A stretch of 64,000 nt of DNA, from NCBI GenBank assembly GCA_964036045.1, contig OZ038392.1, positions 19,358,612 to 19,422,611 of the forward strand, in the 5' to 3' direction. Both the position numbers and the translations under genes were made by a program. Each line of letters begins with the position of its first letter. Position 1 is the first letter of the stretch. Below are positions 32,289 through 44,343 of this stretch, in pieces. The stretch is from Eutreptiella sp. 'Long Island Sound 2002'. Its lineage: Eukaryota > Euglenozoa > Euglenophyceae > Eutreptiales > Eutreptiaceae. The notes beneath the pieces are model-generated. The model saw nothing but the letters and a program-made list of their open reading frames with translations. It made no database searches and was not told the DNA's origin.

Positions 32289-34605
32289 TTGCACTGTACG
32301 GTGTGCAGTGTGCATGACACAGTGTGCAGTGTGCATTACACAGTGTGTAGTGTGCATGACACAGTGTGCAGTGTGCATTACACAGCGTGTAGTGTGCAGT
32401 GTACACTGCGCACTGCACACTGTGTACTGCACACTGCACACTGTGTATTGCACACTGCACACTGTGTATTGCACACTGCACACTGTGTCATGCACACTTC
32501 ACACTGTAATGCACACTGCACACTGTGTATTGCACACTGCACACTGTGTATTGCACACTGCACACTGTGTATTGCACACTGCACACTGTGTCATGCACAC
32601 TTCACACTGTAATGCACACTGCACACTGTGTATTGCACACTGCACACTGCACACTGTGCATTACAAATTGCACACTGCACGCTGTAATGCACACTGCACA
32701 CTGTGATGCTCACTGCACACTGCACACTGTGTATTGCACACTGCACACTGCATACTGTGTATTGCACACTGCACACTGCACACTGTGTGTTACAAATTGC
32801 ACACTGCACACTGTAATGCACACTGCACACTGTGTAATACACTCTGCACACTGTGTATTGCACACTGCACACTGTGTATTGCACACTGCACACTGCACAG
32901 TGCACTGTGTGCAGTGTGCAATACCCAGTGTGCAATACACAGTGTGCAGTGTGCAGTGTGCAATCCACAGTGTGCAGTGTGCATCACACAGCGTGTAGTG
33001 GGCAGTGTACACCGCGCACTGCACACTGTGTACTGCACACTGCACACTGTGTATTGCCCACTGCAGACCGTGTATTGCACACTGCACACTGTAATGCACA
33101 CTGCTCACTGTGTATTGCACACTGCACACTGCACACTGTGCATTACAAATTGCACACTGCACGCTGTAATGCACACTGCATACTGTGTATTGCACACTGC
33201 ACACTGCACACTGTGTGTTACAAATTGCACACTGCACACTGTAATGCACACTGCACACTGTGTAATACACTCTGCACACTGTGTATTGCACACTGCACAC
33301 TGTGTATTGCACACTGCACACTGCACAGTGCACCGTGCACCGTGTGCAGTGTGCAATACCCAGTGTGCAATACACAGTGCGCAGTGTGCAGTGTGCAATC
33401 CACAGTGTGCAGTGTGCATTACACAGCGTGTAGTGGGCAGTGTACACCGCGCACTGCACACTGTGTACTGCACACTGCACACTGTGTATTGCCCACTGCA
33501 GACCGTGTATTGCAGACTGCACACTGTAATGCACACTGCACACTGTGTCATGCACACTGCACACTGTGCATCACAAATTGCACACTGCACGCTGTAATGC
33601 ACACTGCACAAGGTGTGTTACAAATTGCACACTGCACACTGTAATGCACACTGCATACTGTGTATTGCACACTGCACACTGCACACTGTGTGTTACAAAT
33701 TGCACACTGCACACTGTAATGCACACTGCACACTGTGTAATACACTCTGCACACTGTGTATTGCACACTGCACACTGTGTATTGCACGCTGCACACTGCA
33801 CAGTGCACTGTGTGCAGTGCGCAATACCCAGTGTGCAATACACAGTGTGCAGTGTGCAGTGTGCAATACCCAGTGTGCAATACACAGTGTGCAGTGTGCA
33901 GTGTGCATTACACAGCGTGTAGTGGGCAGTGTACACCGCGCACTGCACACTGTGTACTGCACACTGCACACTGTGTATTGCACACTGCACACTGCACAAG
34001 GTGTGTTACAAATTGCACACTGCACACTGTAATGCACACTGCACACTGTGTATTGCACACTGCACACTGCACACTGTGTATTGCACACTGCACACTGCAC
34101 ACTGTGTGTTACAATTTGCACACTGCACACTGTAATGCATACTGCAAACTGGGTAATACACTCTGCACACTGTGTATTGCACACTGCACACTGTGTATTG
34201 CACACTGCACACTGCACAGTGCACTGTGTGCACTGTGCAATACCCAGTGTGCAATACACAGTGTGCAGTGTGCAGTGTGCAATCCACAGTGTGCAGTGTG
34301 CATTACACAGCGTGTAGTGGGCAGTGTACACCGCGCACTGCACACTGTGTACTGCACACTGCACACTGTGTACTGCACACTGCTCACTGTGTATTGCACA
34401 CTGCACACTGTGCATTACAAATTGCACACTGCACGCTGTAATGCACACTGCACACTGTGTATTGCACACTGCACACTGCACAAGGTGTGTTACAAATTGC
34501 ACACTGCACACTGTAATGCACACTGCACACTGTGTATTGCACACTGCACACTGCACACTGTGTATTGCACAGTGCACATTGCATACTGTGTATTGCACAC
34601 TGCCA
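32289..34605. repeat. CACTGCACACTG array with strand-switching higher-order structure
   Basis: The base unit is 13-19 bases (GCACACTGCACACTGTGTATT). Blocks of ~105 bp in the opposite orientation (CAGTGTGCAGTGTGCAAT) alternate with ~300-480 bp blocks in this one. A marked boundary, GTGTAGTG(G/T)(G/C)CAGTGTACAC followed by CGCGCACTGC, recurs at about 32386, 32995, 33425, 33912 and 34312. The many open frames on both strands are by-products of the lack of stops. The right end abuts the transposase relic. Confidence 0.95.
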
Positions 34606-34607
34606 AT

Positions 34608-35645
34608 GAGAATCCTCTTGTTCCACAAACAGGTTTCGCGGCGTAAGTCCAGCATTGTACGCCACACCAAATCTCTCAATAAACCTGCCCATGTCTGCCT
34701 TGTAGGCAGTGGTGTGCCCATCAAAGTGTGTCGTGAAGAGACGCTTCATGGAAACAAAGCAATGCGTGTCGAGGGGACAAAGGAAATGGGTGATGTGGGG
34801 TGGGAGGAGGAAGACGTGCACGTGATGGTTCCTTGCATACTCCAGTGCCTACAAATTGATCCGACTCCGATGCCCGTCCGTTAATACCACCACCGGACGG
34901 TCCGCAGAGGCGTTCAAGCAAGGCACCAACACCTGCGTGACACACTCCCGGAACCCATCTTGTGTGTTGAACGCTTTTGAGCACCGGATCACATATCCAT
35001 GTTCACGCAAGTCCCCAAGCACGTTCCCTCCCCTCAGCAGATAGGTGGGTGGCAGTTGGGTACCAGCGGCAGTGCCTCCGGCCAACACACTTATGCACTC
35101 TCTCTCCTCTCGCTCTCCTCAGGACGCCGCCTTGCCCTTTGAATCGGCGCCACCAACCCCATGTAGCGGACCATTTGAGAGAAGCACGGCGCGCCAAACC
35201 CTCTGCATGATTGCACACCTCTTCGCAGTTACGACACATACCCCGTGGCCGTGTGAACATCAATGTATGTGGCTACCTGTTGCTCGATTTCCATAGGCAA
35301 AGCGGGCTTCCGACCCTTTTTTTGCACACCATTCTTGAGCCTAGTTAGCCTAAATTTAACCGCTCCTTTGGTAACCCGGCGATGACCAACCTTTTGAAGA
35401 TCAATATCACCTTTGAGCAGCCGGACCGCGGCACGATCAACCGCGGACATCTTACGATCCTTGGCTTCCAAGAATCCCAATGGCAAATGACGGAAATCGG
35501 AACGGAAGCGGGGAAGGAGCAATTGTTCAAACGAGGTGAGAGCAGGTTGCGTGCATGATTGGTCCCCGGAGTCCTTGGTAATTGGAGCCTGTGTGTCCAA
35601 TTTACGTGCTTGGGCACCCTTAGCACGTTTCTCTGTTTGTTTCAA
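34608..35645 (-). pseudogene. pogo/Tigger-like (DDE_1, CENP-B HTH) transposase, copy 1, longest
   Basis: Cut-and-paste transposase relic, read in several frames. 35645-35229 has a basic N-terminus ending in KGRKPALPMEIEQQVATYI, a helix-turn-helix start. 35263-35100 gives LARRASLKWSATWGWWRRF, the CENP-B/Tc5 DNA-binding pattern (aS-x-gW-x-x-rF). 35088-34849 holds GTAAGTQLPPTYLL and VVVLTDGHRSR, the second catalytic Asp. 34821-34610 has LLPPHITHFLCPLDTHCF; PLD carries the third Asp, in place of the usual QPLD. The stretch expected to carry the first Asp, between the CENP-B domain and GTAAG, is missing, so the enzyme is dead. The C-terminus is cut by the satellite array at 34605. The part after 34780 to the left is unique to this copy. 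Confidence 0.75.
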
Positions 35646-36032
35646 TGCCCGACGTTATCATTCCGTTGTTGGTCCCCCCGGGCCCAAAGTAAAGACTCAA
35701 CACTTCAAGTGGAACCAATCCGAGACACCTTTTTTCTCATGGTGCTTCAAGTAAGCTCTCTACAAACATGGAATATAGGCACATATAGATAGTCTATTGG
35801 GAGCCAATCATGTCAGTGACACAAGATTCGCAGGCCCAGAATGCTAGTGGTCAGCCGAAGCTTGAGGCGGCAAAAGGAGTCTCGGCCTACTTGCAACTTG
35901 CTAGAGAGCGTCTCGGCATCCACCATTTTGGACGCCCTGTTCATAGTTTTTGCCTAGGCCTTCGATTCTTCGGATCAAGGGTCCATTGCTGCGCCAATCT
36001 CCTCTTGTGTGTCCACTGCATTCGGGCCTTCT

Positions 36033-38369
36033 TCAGCAACTAGGATTTCCCCTGTTGCTACAGGGGTTGGCTCCTGTGGTTCCGTATACAGATAAGTCCC
36101 CATAACAACATTTCCCTCTGGCCCGGTCCACTGTCCCACGTCCGGCTGCCCCAGACCTGGGTAGCTCAGCTAGATCGTTTGGAAATTCATCGGCAGCTAT
36201 TGGTATACTGCTGGTTGCGGCTGTTGTCCCATCGGCAGAAGACGTGGATCCCATGCGCTTGTAGACAGTGTTTGGGTAATTTCATTCCAGATCGCGGCTC
36301 CACCAAGTCCTTGATTCAGGGGTGTGGGAACCTCCCCCATACCCACTAAAAACGGGTGGACTGCATGTATACCTCCTGTTTGTTGGTTTGACTCACCATA
36401 ACTGATGGCTGCAGACCCTCCCGCAGGAGGAGGTAGGGGCGAGGCCACTACTCCTTGCGGGGGCGGAGGTAGGGGCGAAGCCACTGCCAACGCCTCTCGA
36501 GCTTCACCTATCTCTTGTCGCACCGTCTACTTTATAGTTGCCCGAATCTCTGCCCAGTCTTCCCTATCCAAGGTGATGGTACCTTTGGAGCGCGTCGGTT
36601 GTTCAGCTTGTGCCATATCTTCCCAATCTTGCCTCGCCCGGCTTCAGGTCACATTCTCCGGTGCACTCAGTTGTTCTCCTCACTTGAATCATCATTGTAT
36701 CTGTATCATCCGGCCTTCCTGAGATGGATTCTTTCTGTCTCTGTGCAACAGCAACAACGACAGCCATGGCCAAGGCGGTCATGAGATGCGTCATCTTGAT
36801 CTCCAGCTGGACACTGCGTCCTTCCGTGTTAAACTTCAACTCTTGGTGATGTTCACTGATCCACTTCGACCAAAAGGCAACTTCCACAGAGGGACAATGC
36901 AGCTCATACCATGCTTCCCGTTCTCGCAGCCTCCACTCTTATCACCTCCAGTCAGGATCTTGATCTTGCCGTAGTTCCACTCCCAAGATGTCCATAGTCG
37001 GCCTTTGTGGTCGTCACAGTTGTGATAAACTCCGCAAGCGTGTTTGTCCCAAACCTCTTGAATCGTCATCTCATCATAGATTTGCCTATGGACCTTCCTT
37101 ATCTTATTCTTGTAAGTGATATCTCCGACCATCTCGTCATGCTTGGGGACGTGAAAGTTCTCGATCTTCACTGGGCGGACCCTGAGATTCAGGTCGATGC
37201 CGTTCAAGGAGTACAACAAATCATCCTCGCATCCTCCGTTGTAGCCGACCACCATGGGGTCGCTCGGGTTCAATCCCAGATTTCTGCGGAGGCGCCGGAG
37301 ATAACCCACCACACGTTCTTTACTTTGTTTGTCGTCCTGCATCAGGGTTGTGTCTCCTGCTCGTCGTATTGCGACCCAAGGGATAGCTGTCATTGTGAAG
37401 TGGGCTATTGCAAAAGTAATCCGGTCCTGGATCAAAAGCTCTTCCCATTTACAAGGCTCCTTCACGTGCCACCAATCCCAAGAATCATCGCATCCTTGAA
37501 CTCCACACTCCGCTGGATATTGTTGGCCTTTCACCGAGTGTTCTTCTTGGTCATAAATTGCTATAATCTTGGTTAAGCCGACCATAGAGTACCACCATAG
37601 TGGTGATGTTGCTTCAGGGTTGGCTATGCCGTGTGATGCCGGGGCAGGCAAGGAAGTGTGGGACGGTGCCACAACAAATCCCTTGCCACCTTGGTTTGTT
37701 CATACAATACCTCACCGGATGAGGAAGTGCGGGACAAAGCCACATTTGCCTCCTCATGACTCTTTGGGTCATCACTGATCACGATCTCTTCTGGACTCTT
37801 GTTTCTGATCCTGCTCTAGTGTGACTCTTCATCCGTTTCTTGCTCGACATTGGACCATCGGTCCCTGCCACTGCCCCATATTCCATCATACCATGGGAGA
37901 CTGCTTTCGTCTTGACTCCGTGGATGCTGATGGTGACGACCCTCGAGTTCATTCCTTCGATATGTGCCATCACTCCAAGTGACAATCTTCGTCTGGCCCT
38001 TGCCTTTGCCCTTGCCTTTGCTTCTTACTTGTCTCCACCCTTCTTCTCGCTGTGGGGATTGCTGATACATTGGCCGTGATGTTGATCTGTGTGCGAAACC
38101 TCCTTCATTGTCCATCTCTTGTCGCTTGTCTGCATGACCTTCAAGATTTCCGCTTGTGTTACTCGCGGCCGATACCGACTTTCACTCTTTTTCACCCAGC
38201 CTGACGTGTTCGAACTTGTGCTTGTGGGTGTTCTCCAATCTCCTCGTCCTCCGTACCATTGTTCTGATTGCGCCTTTCCGTCTCCTTTTCCTTTCTGCTG
38301 TCCCATGTTGGACTGGTATTGAAATACATTTCGTTCTAGGTCACAGATATGTGATCTGGCGTCAGACAT
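36033..38369 (-). pseudogene. Unidentified broken gene in unit 1 (gag-like N-terminus?)
   Basis: I do not recognise this protein. Read from 38369 leftwards: a polar region with WYGGRGDWRTPTSTSS and a RSKGKGKGKGQ basic run (38369-37816), then a 278-residue open frame (37672-36836). That frame carries PLWWYSMVGLTKI, WDWWHVKEPCKWEELL, VGYNGGCEDDLLYSLNGIDL and KHACGVYHNCDDHKGRLW. A helical part with LEIKMTHLMTALAMAVVVAV follows (36887-36603), then a Pro/Gly-rich end (36523-36033). Six pieces in changing frames suggest one long protein with indels. Gly/Lys runs and position beside a transposon fit a mobile-element structural protein, but no enzyme motif confirms it. Confidence 0.4.
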
Positions 38370-38745
38370 GTCGTGGTGGTGGCCGGCGAGATGAAAGCTA
38401 CGCCCGCCGGCTAGGGCTCACAGTGGTGTAAGCCTGGCTGAACGAAGCAAGCCATTGCTTGTTACATCATGAATGTGTCTACATCACATCCTCTGGATGA
38501 AAACACATAAGACCTATGCTCCTTGAGTACAACAACCAAAACACCAACAGCAACTTCACTACCACCCATCAGGCAGGTCACAATCGTCGCGTCCTTTATG
38601 CGCTCTGACTGGAACTAGTCGTAAAGTCATGATAGTCATCATCCCCTGATTAATCGGAAATTAATTTTTTCCCAGATCCTCATGGGTGTTGCTATGACCG
38701 TACAATGGGGATATCATCACCCCCCCCCCCCCCCGCACATAGCTA

Positions 38746-38934
38746 ATGTCCCCTCATGCTACGGTTTTCCCACTCCTTGGCCCAATCTATTTGCAAAAAG
38801 GGCTTGCCAGCCAAATACTGAAACAACCTCTCAGTAACAAAAGACCCTCACGGCTCGTAGGAGTTGTCTTTCGCAGACCATCCCAACCAATTCACCAAAA
38901 ATTCATGTCGCTTCAGGGACGGATTCCACCGCAC
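38746..38934 (-). pseudogene. Chromodomain tail of Ty3 integrase, unit 1
   Basis: Minus-strand reading NPSLKRHEFLVNWLGWSAK followed by DNSYEP and a TGA, then a LFQYLAGKPF-like tail. It is the C-terminal end of the integrase preserved in full at 47060-48324. Its left neighbour in the protein is absent because the tandem junction cuts here. Confidence 0.8.
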
Positions 38935-39800
38935 AAGGAAATGGGTGATGTGGGGTGGGAGGAGGAAGACGTGCACGTGATGGTTCCTTGCATACTCCAG
39001 TGCCTACAAATTGATCCGACTCCGATGCCCGTCCGTTAATACCACCACCGGACGGTCCGCAGAGGCGTTCAAGCAAGGCACCAACACCTGCGTGACACAC
39101 TCCCGGAACCCATCTTGTGTGTTGAACGCTTTTGAGCACCGGATCACATATCCATGTTCACGCAAGTCCCCAAGCACGTTCCCTCCCCTCAGCAGATAGG
39201 TGGGTGGCAGTTGGGTACCAGCGGCAGTGCCTCCGGCCAACACACTTATGCACTCTCTCTCCTCTCGCTCTCCTCAGGACGCCGCCTTGCCCTTTGAATC
39301 GGCGCCACCAACCCCATGTAGCGGACCATTTGAGAGAAGCACGGCGCGCCAAACCCTCTGCATGATTGCACACCTCTTCGCAGTTACGACACATACCCCG
39401 TGGCCGTGTGAACATCAATGTATGTGGCTACCTGTTGCTCGATTTCCATAGGCAAAGCGGGCTTCCGACCCTTTTTTTGCACACCATTCTTGAGCCTAGT
39501 TAGCCTAAATTTAACCGCTCCTTTGGTAACCCGGCGATGACCAACCTTTTGAAGATCAATATCACCTTTGAGCAGCCGGACCGCGGCACGATCAACCGCG
39601 GACATCTTACGATCCTTGGCTTCCAAGAATCCCAATGGCAAATGACGGAAATCGGAACGGAAGCGGGGAAGGAGCAATTGTTCAAACGAGGTGAGAGCAG
39701 GTTGCGTGCATGATTGGTCCCCGGAGTCCTTGGTAATTGGAGCCTGTGTGTCCAATTTACGTGCTTGGGCACCCTTAGCACGTTTCTCTGTTTGTTTCAA
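38935..39800 (-). pseudogene. pogo/Tigger-like transposase, copy 2 (C-terminus cut by junction)
   Basis: Same as copy 1 from the basic N-terminus to VVVLTDGHRSR, then truncated at the unit border, so the PLD region with the third Asp is absent. Confidence 0.75.
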
Positions 39801-40187
39801 TGCCCGACGTTATCATTCCGTTGTTGGTCCCCCCGGGCCCAAAGTAAAGACTCAACACTTCAAGTGGAACCAATCCGAGACACCTTTTTTCTCATGGTGC
39901 TTCAAGTAAGCTCTCTACAAACATGGAATATAGGCACATATAGATAGTCTATTGGGAGCCAATCATGTCAGTGACACAAGATTCGCAGGCCCAGAATGCT
40001 AGTGGTCAGCCGAAGCTTGAGGCGGCAAAAGGAGTCTCGGCCTACTTGCAACTTGCTAGAGAGCGTCTCGGCATCCACCATTTTGGACGCCCTGTTCATA
40101 GTTTTTGCCTAGGCCTTCGATTCTTCGGATCAAGGGTCCATTGCTGCGCCAATCTCCTCTTGTGTGTCCACTGCATTCGGGCCTTCT

Positions 40188-42524
40188 TCAGCAACTAGGA
40201 TTTCCCCTGTTGCTACAGGGGTTGGCTCCTGTGGTTCCGTATACAGATAAGTCCCCATAACAACATTTCCCTCTGGCCCGGTCCACTGTCCCACGTCCGG
40301 CTGCCCCAGACCTGGGTAGCTCAGCTAGATCGTTTGGAAATTCATCGGCAGCTATTGGTATACTGCTGGTTGCGGCTGTTGTCCCATCGGCAGAAGACGT
40401 GGATCCCATGCGCTTGTAGACAGTGTTTGGGTAATTTCATTCCAGATCGCGGCTCCACCAAGTCCTTGATTCAGGGGTGTGGGAACCTCCCCCATACCCA
40501 CTAAAAACGGGTGGACTGCATGTATACCTCCTGTTTGTTGGTTTGACTCACCATAACTGATGGCTGCAGACCCTCCCGCAGGAGGAGGTAGGGGCGAGGC
40601 CACTACTCCTTGCGGGGGCGGAGGTAGGGGCGAAGCCACTGCCAACGCCTCTCGAGCTTCACCTATCTCTTGTCGCACCGTCTACTTTATAGTTGCCCGA
40701 ATCTCTGCCCAGTCTTCCCTATCCAAGGTGATGGTACCTTTGGAGCGCGTCGGTTGTTCAGCTTGTGCCATATCTTCCCAATCTTGCCTCGCCCGGCTTC
40801 TGGTCACATTCTCCGGTGCACTCAGTTGTTCTCCTCACTTGAATCATCATTGTATCTGTATCATCCGGCCTTCCTGAGATGGATTCTTTCTGTCTCTGTG
40901 CAACAGCAACAACGACAGCCATGGCCAAGGCGGTCATGAGATGCGTCATCTTGATCTCCAGCTGGACACTGCGTCCTTCCGTGTTAAACTTCAACTCTTG
41001 GTGATGTTCACTGATCCACTTCGACCAAAAGGCAACTTCCACAGAGGGACAATGCAGCTCATACCATGCTTCCCGTTCTCGCAGCCTCCACTCTTATCAC
41101 CTCCAGTCGGGATCTTGATCTTGCCGTAGTTCCACTCCCAAGATGTCCATAGTCGGCCTTTGTGGTCGTCACAGTTGTGATAAACTCCGCAAGCGTGTTT
41201 GTCCCAAACCTCTTGAATCGTCATCTCATCATAGATTTGCCTATGGACCTTCCTTTTCTTATTCTTGTAAGTGATATCTCCGACCATCTCGTCATGCTTG
41301 GGGACGTGAAAGTTCTCGATCTTCACTGGGCGGACCCTGAGATTCAGGTCGATGCCGTTCAAGGAGTACAACAAATCATCCTCGCATCCTCCGTTGTAGC
41401 CGACCACCATGGGGTCGCTCGGGTTCAATCCCAGATTTCTGCGGAGGCGCCGGAGATAACCCACCACACGTTCTTTACTTTGTTTGTCGTCCTGCATCAG
41501 GGTTGTGTCTCCTGCTCGTCGTATTGCGACCCAAGGGATAGCTGTCATTGTGAAGTGGGCTATTGCAAAAGTAATCCGGTCCTGGATCAAAAGCTCTTCC
41601 CATTTACAAGGCTCCTTCACGTGCCACCAATCCCAGGAATCATCGCATCCTTGAACTCCACACTCCGCTGGATATTGTTGGCCTTTCACCGAGTGTTCTT
41701 CTTGGTCATAAATTGCCATAATCTTGGTTAAGCCGACCATAGAGTACCACCATAGTGGTGATGTTGCTTCAGGGTTGGCTATGCCGTGTGATGCCGGGGC
41801 AGGCAAGGAAGTGTGGGACGGTGCCACAACAAATCCCTTGCCACCTTGGTTTGTTCATACAATACCTCACCGGATGAGGAAGTGCGGGACAAAGCCACAT
41901 TTGCCTCCTCATGACTCTTTGGGTCATCACTGATCACGATCTCTTCTGGACTCTTGTTTCTGATCCTGCTCTAGTGTGACTCTTCATCCGTTTCTTGCTC
42001 GACATTGGACCATCGGTCCCTGCCACTGCCCCATATTCCATCATACCATGGGAGACTGCTTTCGTCTTGACTCCGTGGATGCTGATGGTGACGACCCTCG
42101 AGTTCATTCCTTCGATATGTGCCATCACTCCAAGTGACAATCTTCGTCTGGCCCTTGCCTTTGCCCTTGCCTTTGCTTCTTACTTGTCTCCACCCTTCTT
42201 CTCGCTGTGGGGATTGCTGATACATTGGCCGTGATGTTGATCTGTGTGCGAAACCTCCTTCATTGTCCATCTCTTGTCGCTTGTCTGCATGACCTTCAAG
42301 ATTTCCGCTTGTGTTACTCGCGGCCGATACCGACTTTCACTCTTTTTCACCCAGCCTGACGTGTTCGAACTTGTGCTTGTGGGTGTTCTCCAATCTCCTC
42401 GTCCTCCGTACCATTGTTCTGATTGCGCCTTTCCGTCTCCTTTTCCTTTCTGCTGTCCCATGTTGGACTGGTATTGAAATACATTTCGTTCTAGGTCACA
42501 GATATGTGATCTGGCGTCAGACAT
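40188..42524 (-). pseudogene. Unidentified broken gene in unit 2
   Basis: Copy of 36033-38369 with the same frame breaks; the 278-residue stretch is 41827-40991. Small differences include Ile to Met and Leu to Pro changes, so the breaks predate the duplication. Confidence 0.4.
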
Positions 42525-43090
42525 GTCGTGGTGGTGGCCGGCGAGATGAAAGCTACGCCTGCCGGCTAGGGCTCACAGTGGTGTAAGCCTGGCTGAACGA
42601 AGCAAGCCACTGCTTGTTACATCATGAATGTGTCTACATCACATCCTCTGGATGAAAACACATAAGACCTATGCTCCTTGAGTACAACAACCAAAACACC
42701 AACAGCAACTTCACTACCACCCATCAGGCAGGTCACAATCGTCGCGTCCTTTATGCGCTCTGACTGGAACTAGTCGTAAAGTCATGATAGTCATCATCCC
42801 CTGATTAATCGGAAATTAATTTTTTCCCAGATCCTCATGGGTGTTGCTATGACCGTACAATGGGGATATCATCACCCCCCCCCCCCCCCCGCACATAGCT
42901 AATGTCCCCTCATGCTACGGTTTTCCCACTCCTTGGCCCAATCTATTTGCAAAAAGGGCTTGCCAGCCAAATACTGAAACAACCTCTCAGTAACAAAAGA
43001 ACCTCACGGCTCGTAGGAGTTGTCTTTCGCAGACCATCCCAACCAATTCACCAAAAATTCATGTCGCTTCAGGGACGGATTCCACCGCAC

Positions 43091-43956
43091 AAGGAAATGG
43101 GTGATGTGGGGTGGGAGGAGGAAGACGTGCACGTGATGGTTCCTTGCATACTCCAGTGCCTACAAATTGATCCGACTCCGATGCCCGTCCGTTAATACCA
43201 CCACCGGACGGTCCGCAGAGGCGTTCAAGCAAGGCACCAACACCTGCGTGACACACTCCCGGAACCCATCTTGTGTGTTGAACGCTTTTGAGCACCGGAT
43301 CACATATCCATGTTCACGCAAGTCCCCAAGCACGTTCCCTCCCCTCAGCAGATAGGTGGGTGGCAGTTGGGTACCAGCGGCAGTGCCTCCGGCCAACACA
43401 CTTATGCACTCTCTCTCCTCTCGCTCTCCTCAGGACGCCGCCTTGCCCTTTGAATCGGCGCCACCAACCCCATGTAGCGGACCATTTGAGAGAAGCACGG
43501 CGCGCCAAACCCTCTGCATGATTGCACACCTCTTCGCAGTTACGACACATACCCCGTGGCCGTGTGAACATCAATGTATGTGGCTACCTGTTGCTCGATT
43601 TCCATAGGCAAAGCGGGCTTCCGACCCTTTTTTTGCACACCATTCTTGCGCCTAGTTAGCCTAAATTTAACCGCTCCTTTGGTAACCCGGCGATGACCAA
43701 CCTTTTGAAGATCAATATCACCTTTGAGCAGCCGGACCGCGGCACGATCAACCGCGGACATCTTACGATCCTTGGCTTCCAAGAATCCCAATGGCAAATG
43801 ACGGAAATCGGAACGGAAGCGGGGAAGGAGCAATTGTTCAAACGAGGTGAGAGCAGGTTGCGTGCATGATTGGTCCCCGGAGTCCTTGGTAATTGGAGCC
43901 TGTGTGTCCAATTTACGTGCTTGGGCACCCTTAGCACGTTTCTCTGTTTGTTTTAA
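43091..43956 (-). pseudogene. pogo/Tigger-like transposase, copy 3
   Basis: As copy 2, truncated at the unit border. One change in the N-terminal part removes the first ATG seen in the other copies. Confidence 0.7.
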
Positions 43957-44343
43957 TGCCCGACGTTATCATTCCGTTGTTGGTCCCCCCGGGCCCAAAG
44001 TAAAGACTCAACACTTCAAGTGGAACCAATCCGAGACACCTTTTTTCTCATGGTGCTTCAAGTAAGCTCTCTACAAACATGGAATATAGGCACATATAGA
44101 TAGTCTATTGGGAGCCAATCATGTCAGTGACACAAGATTCGCAGGCCCAGAATGCTAGTGGTCAGCCGAAGCTTGAGGCGGCAAAAGGAGTCTCGGCCTA
44201 CTTGCAACTTGCTAGAGAGCGTCTCGGCATCCACCATTTTGGACGCCCTGTTCATAGTTTTTGCCCAGGCCTTCGATTCTTCGGATCAAGGGTCCATTGC
44301 TGCGCCAATCTCCTCTTGTGTGTCCACTGCATTCGGGCCTTCT

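Larger units (their letters stand above)
34780..38934. repeat. ~4.16-kb tandem unit, copy 1
   Basis: Starts at AAGGAAATGGGTG inside the transposase relic and ends at GGATTCCACCGCAC inside the chromodomain of a minus-strand Ty3 integrase. Copies 2 and 3 follow at 4155 and 4156 bases. Differences are a handful of single bases and C-run lengths. Content left to right (all coding relics on minus): transposase, unidentified gene, chromodomain tail. Confidence 0.97.
38935..43090. repeat. ~4.16-kb tandem unit, copy 2
   Basis: Near-identical to copy 1. The junction CCACCGCAC/AAGGAAATGG joins integrase to transposase and is repeated exactly at the copy 2/3 border. Confidence 0.97.

Noticed and set aside
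32289-34605. Many long open frames on both strands encoding Cys/His/Thr/Val repeats
   Set aside because: They arise because the 13-19-base unit lacks stop codons in most frames; no domain and no codon bias.
34977-36043. Plus-strand frames repeated in each 4.16-kb unit
   Set aside because: Antisense of the transposase and unidentified gene; repeated only because the unit is repeated.
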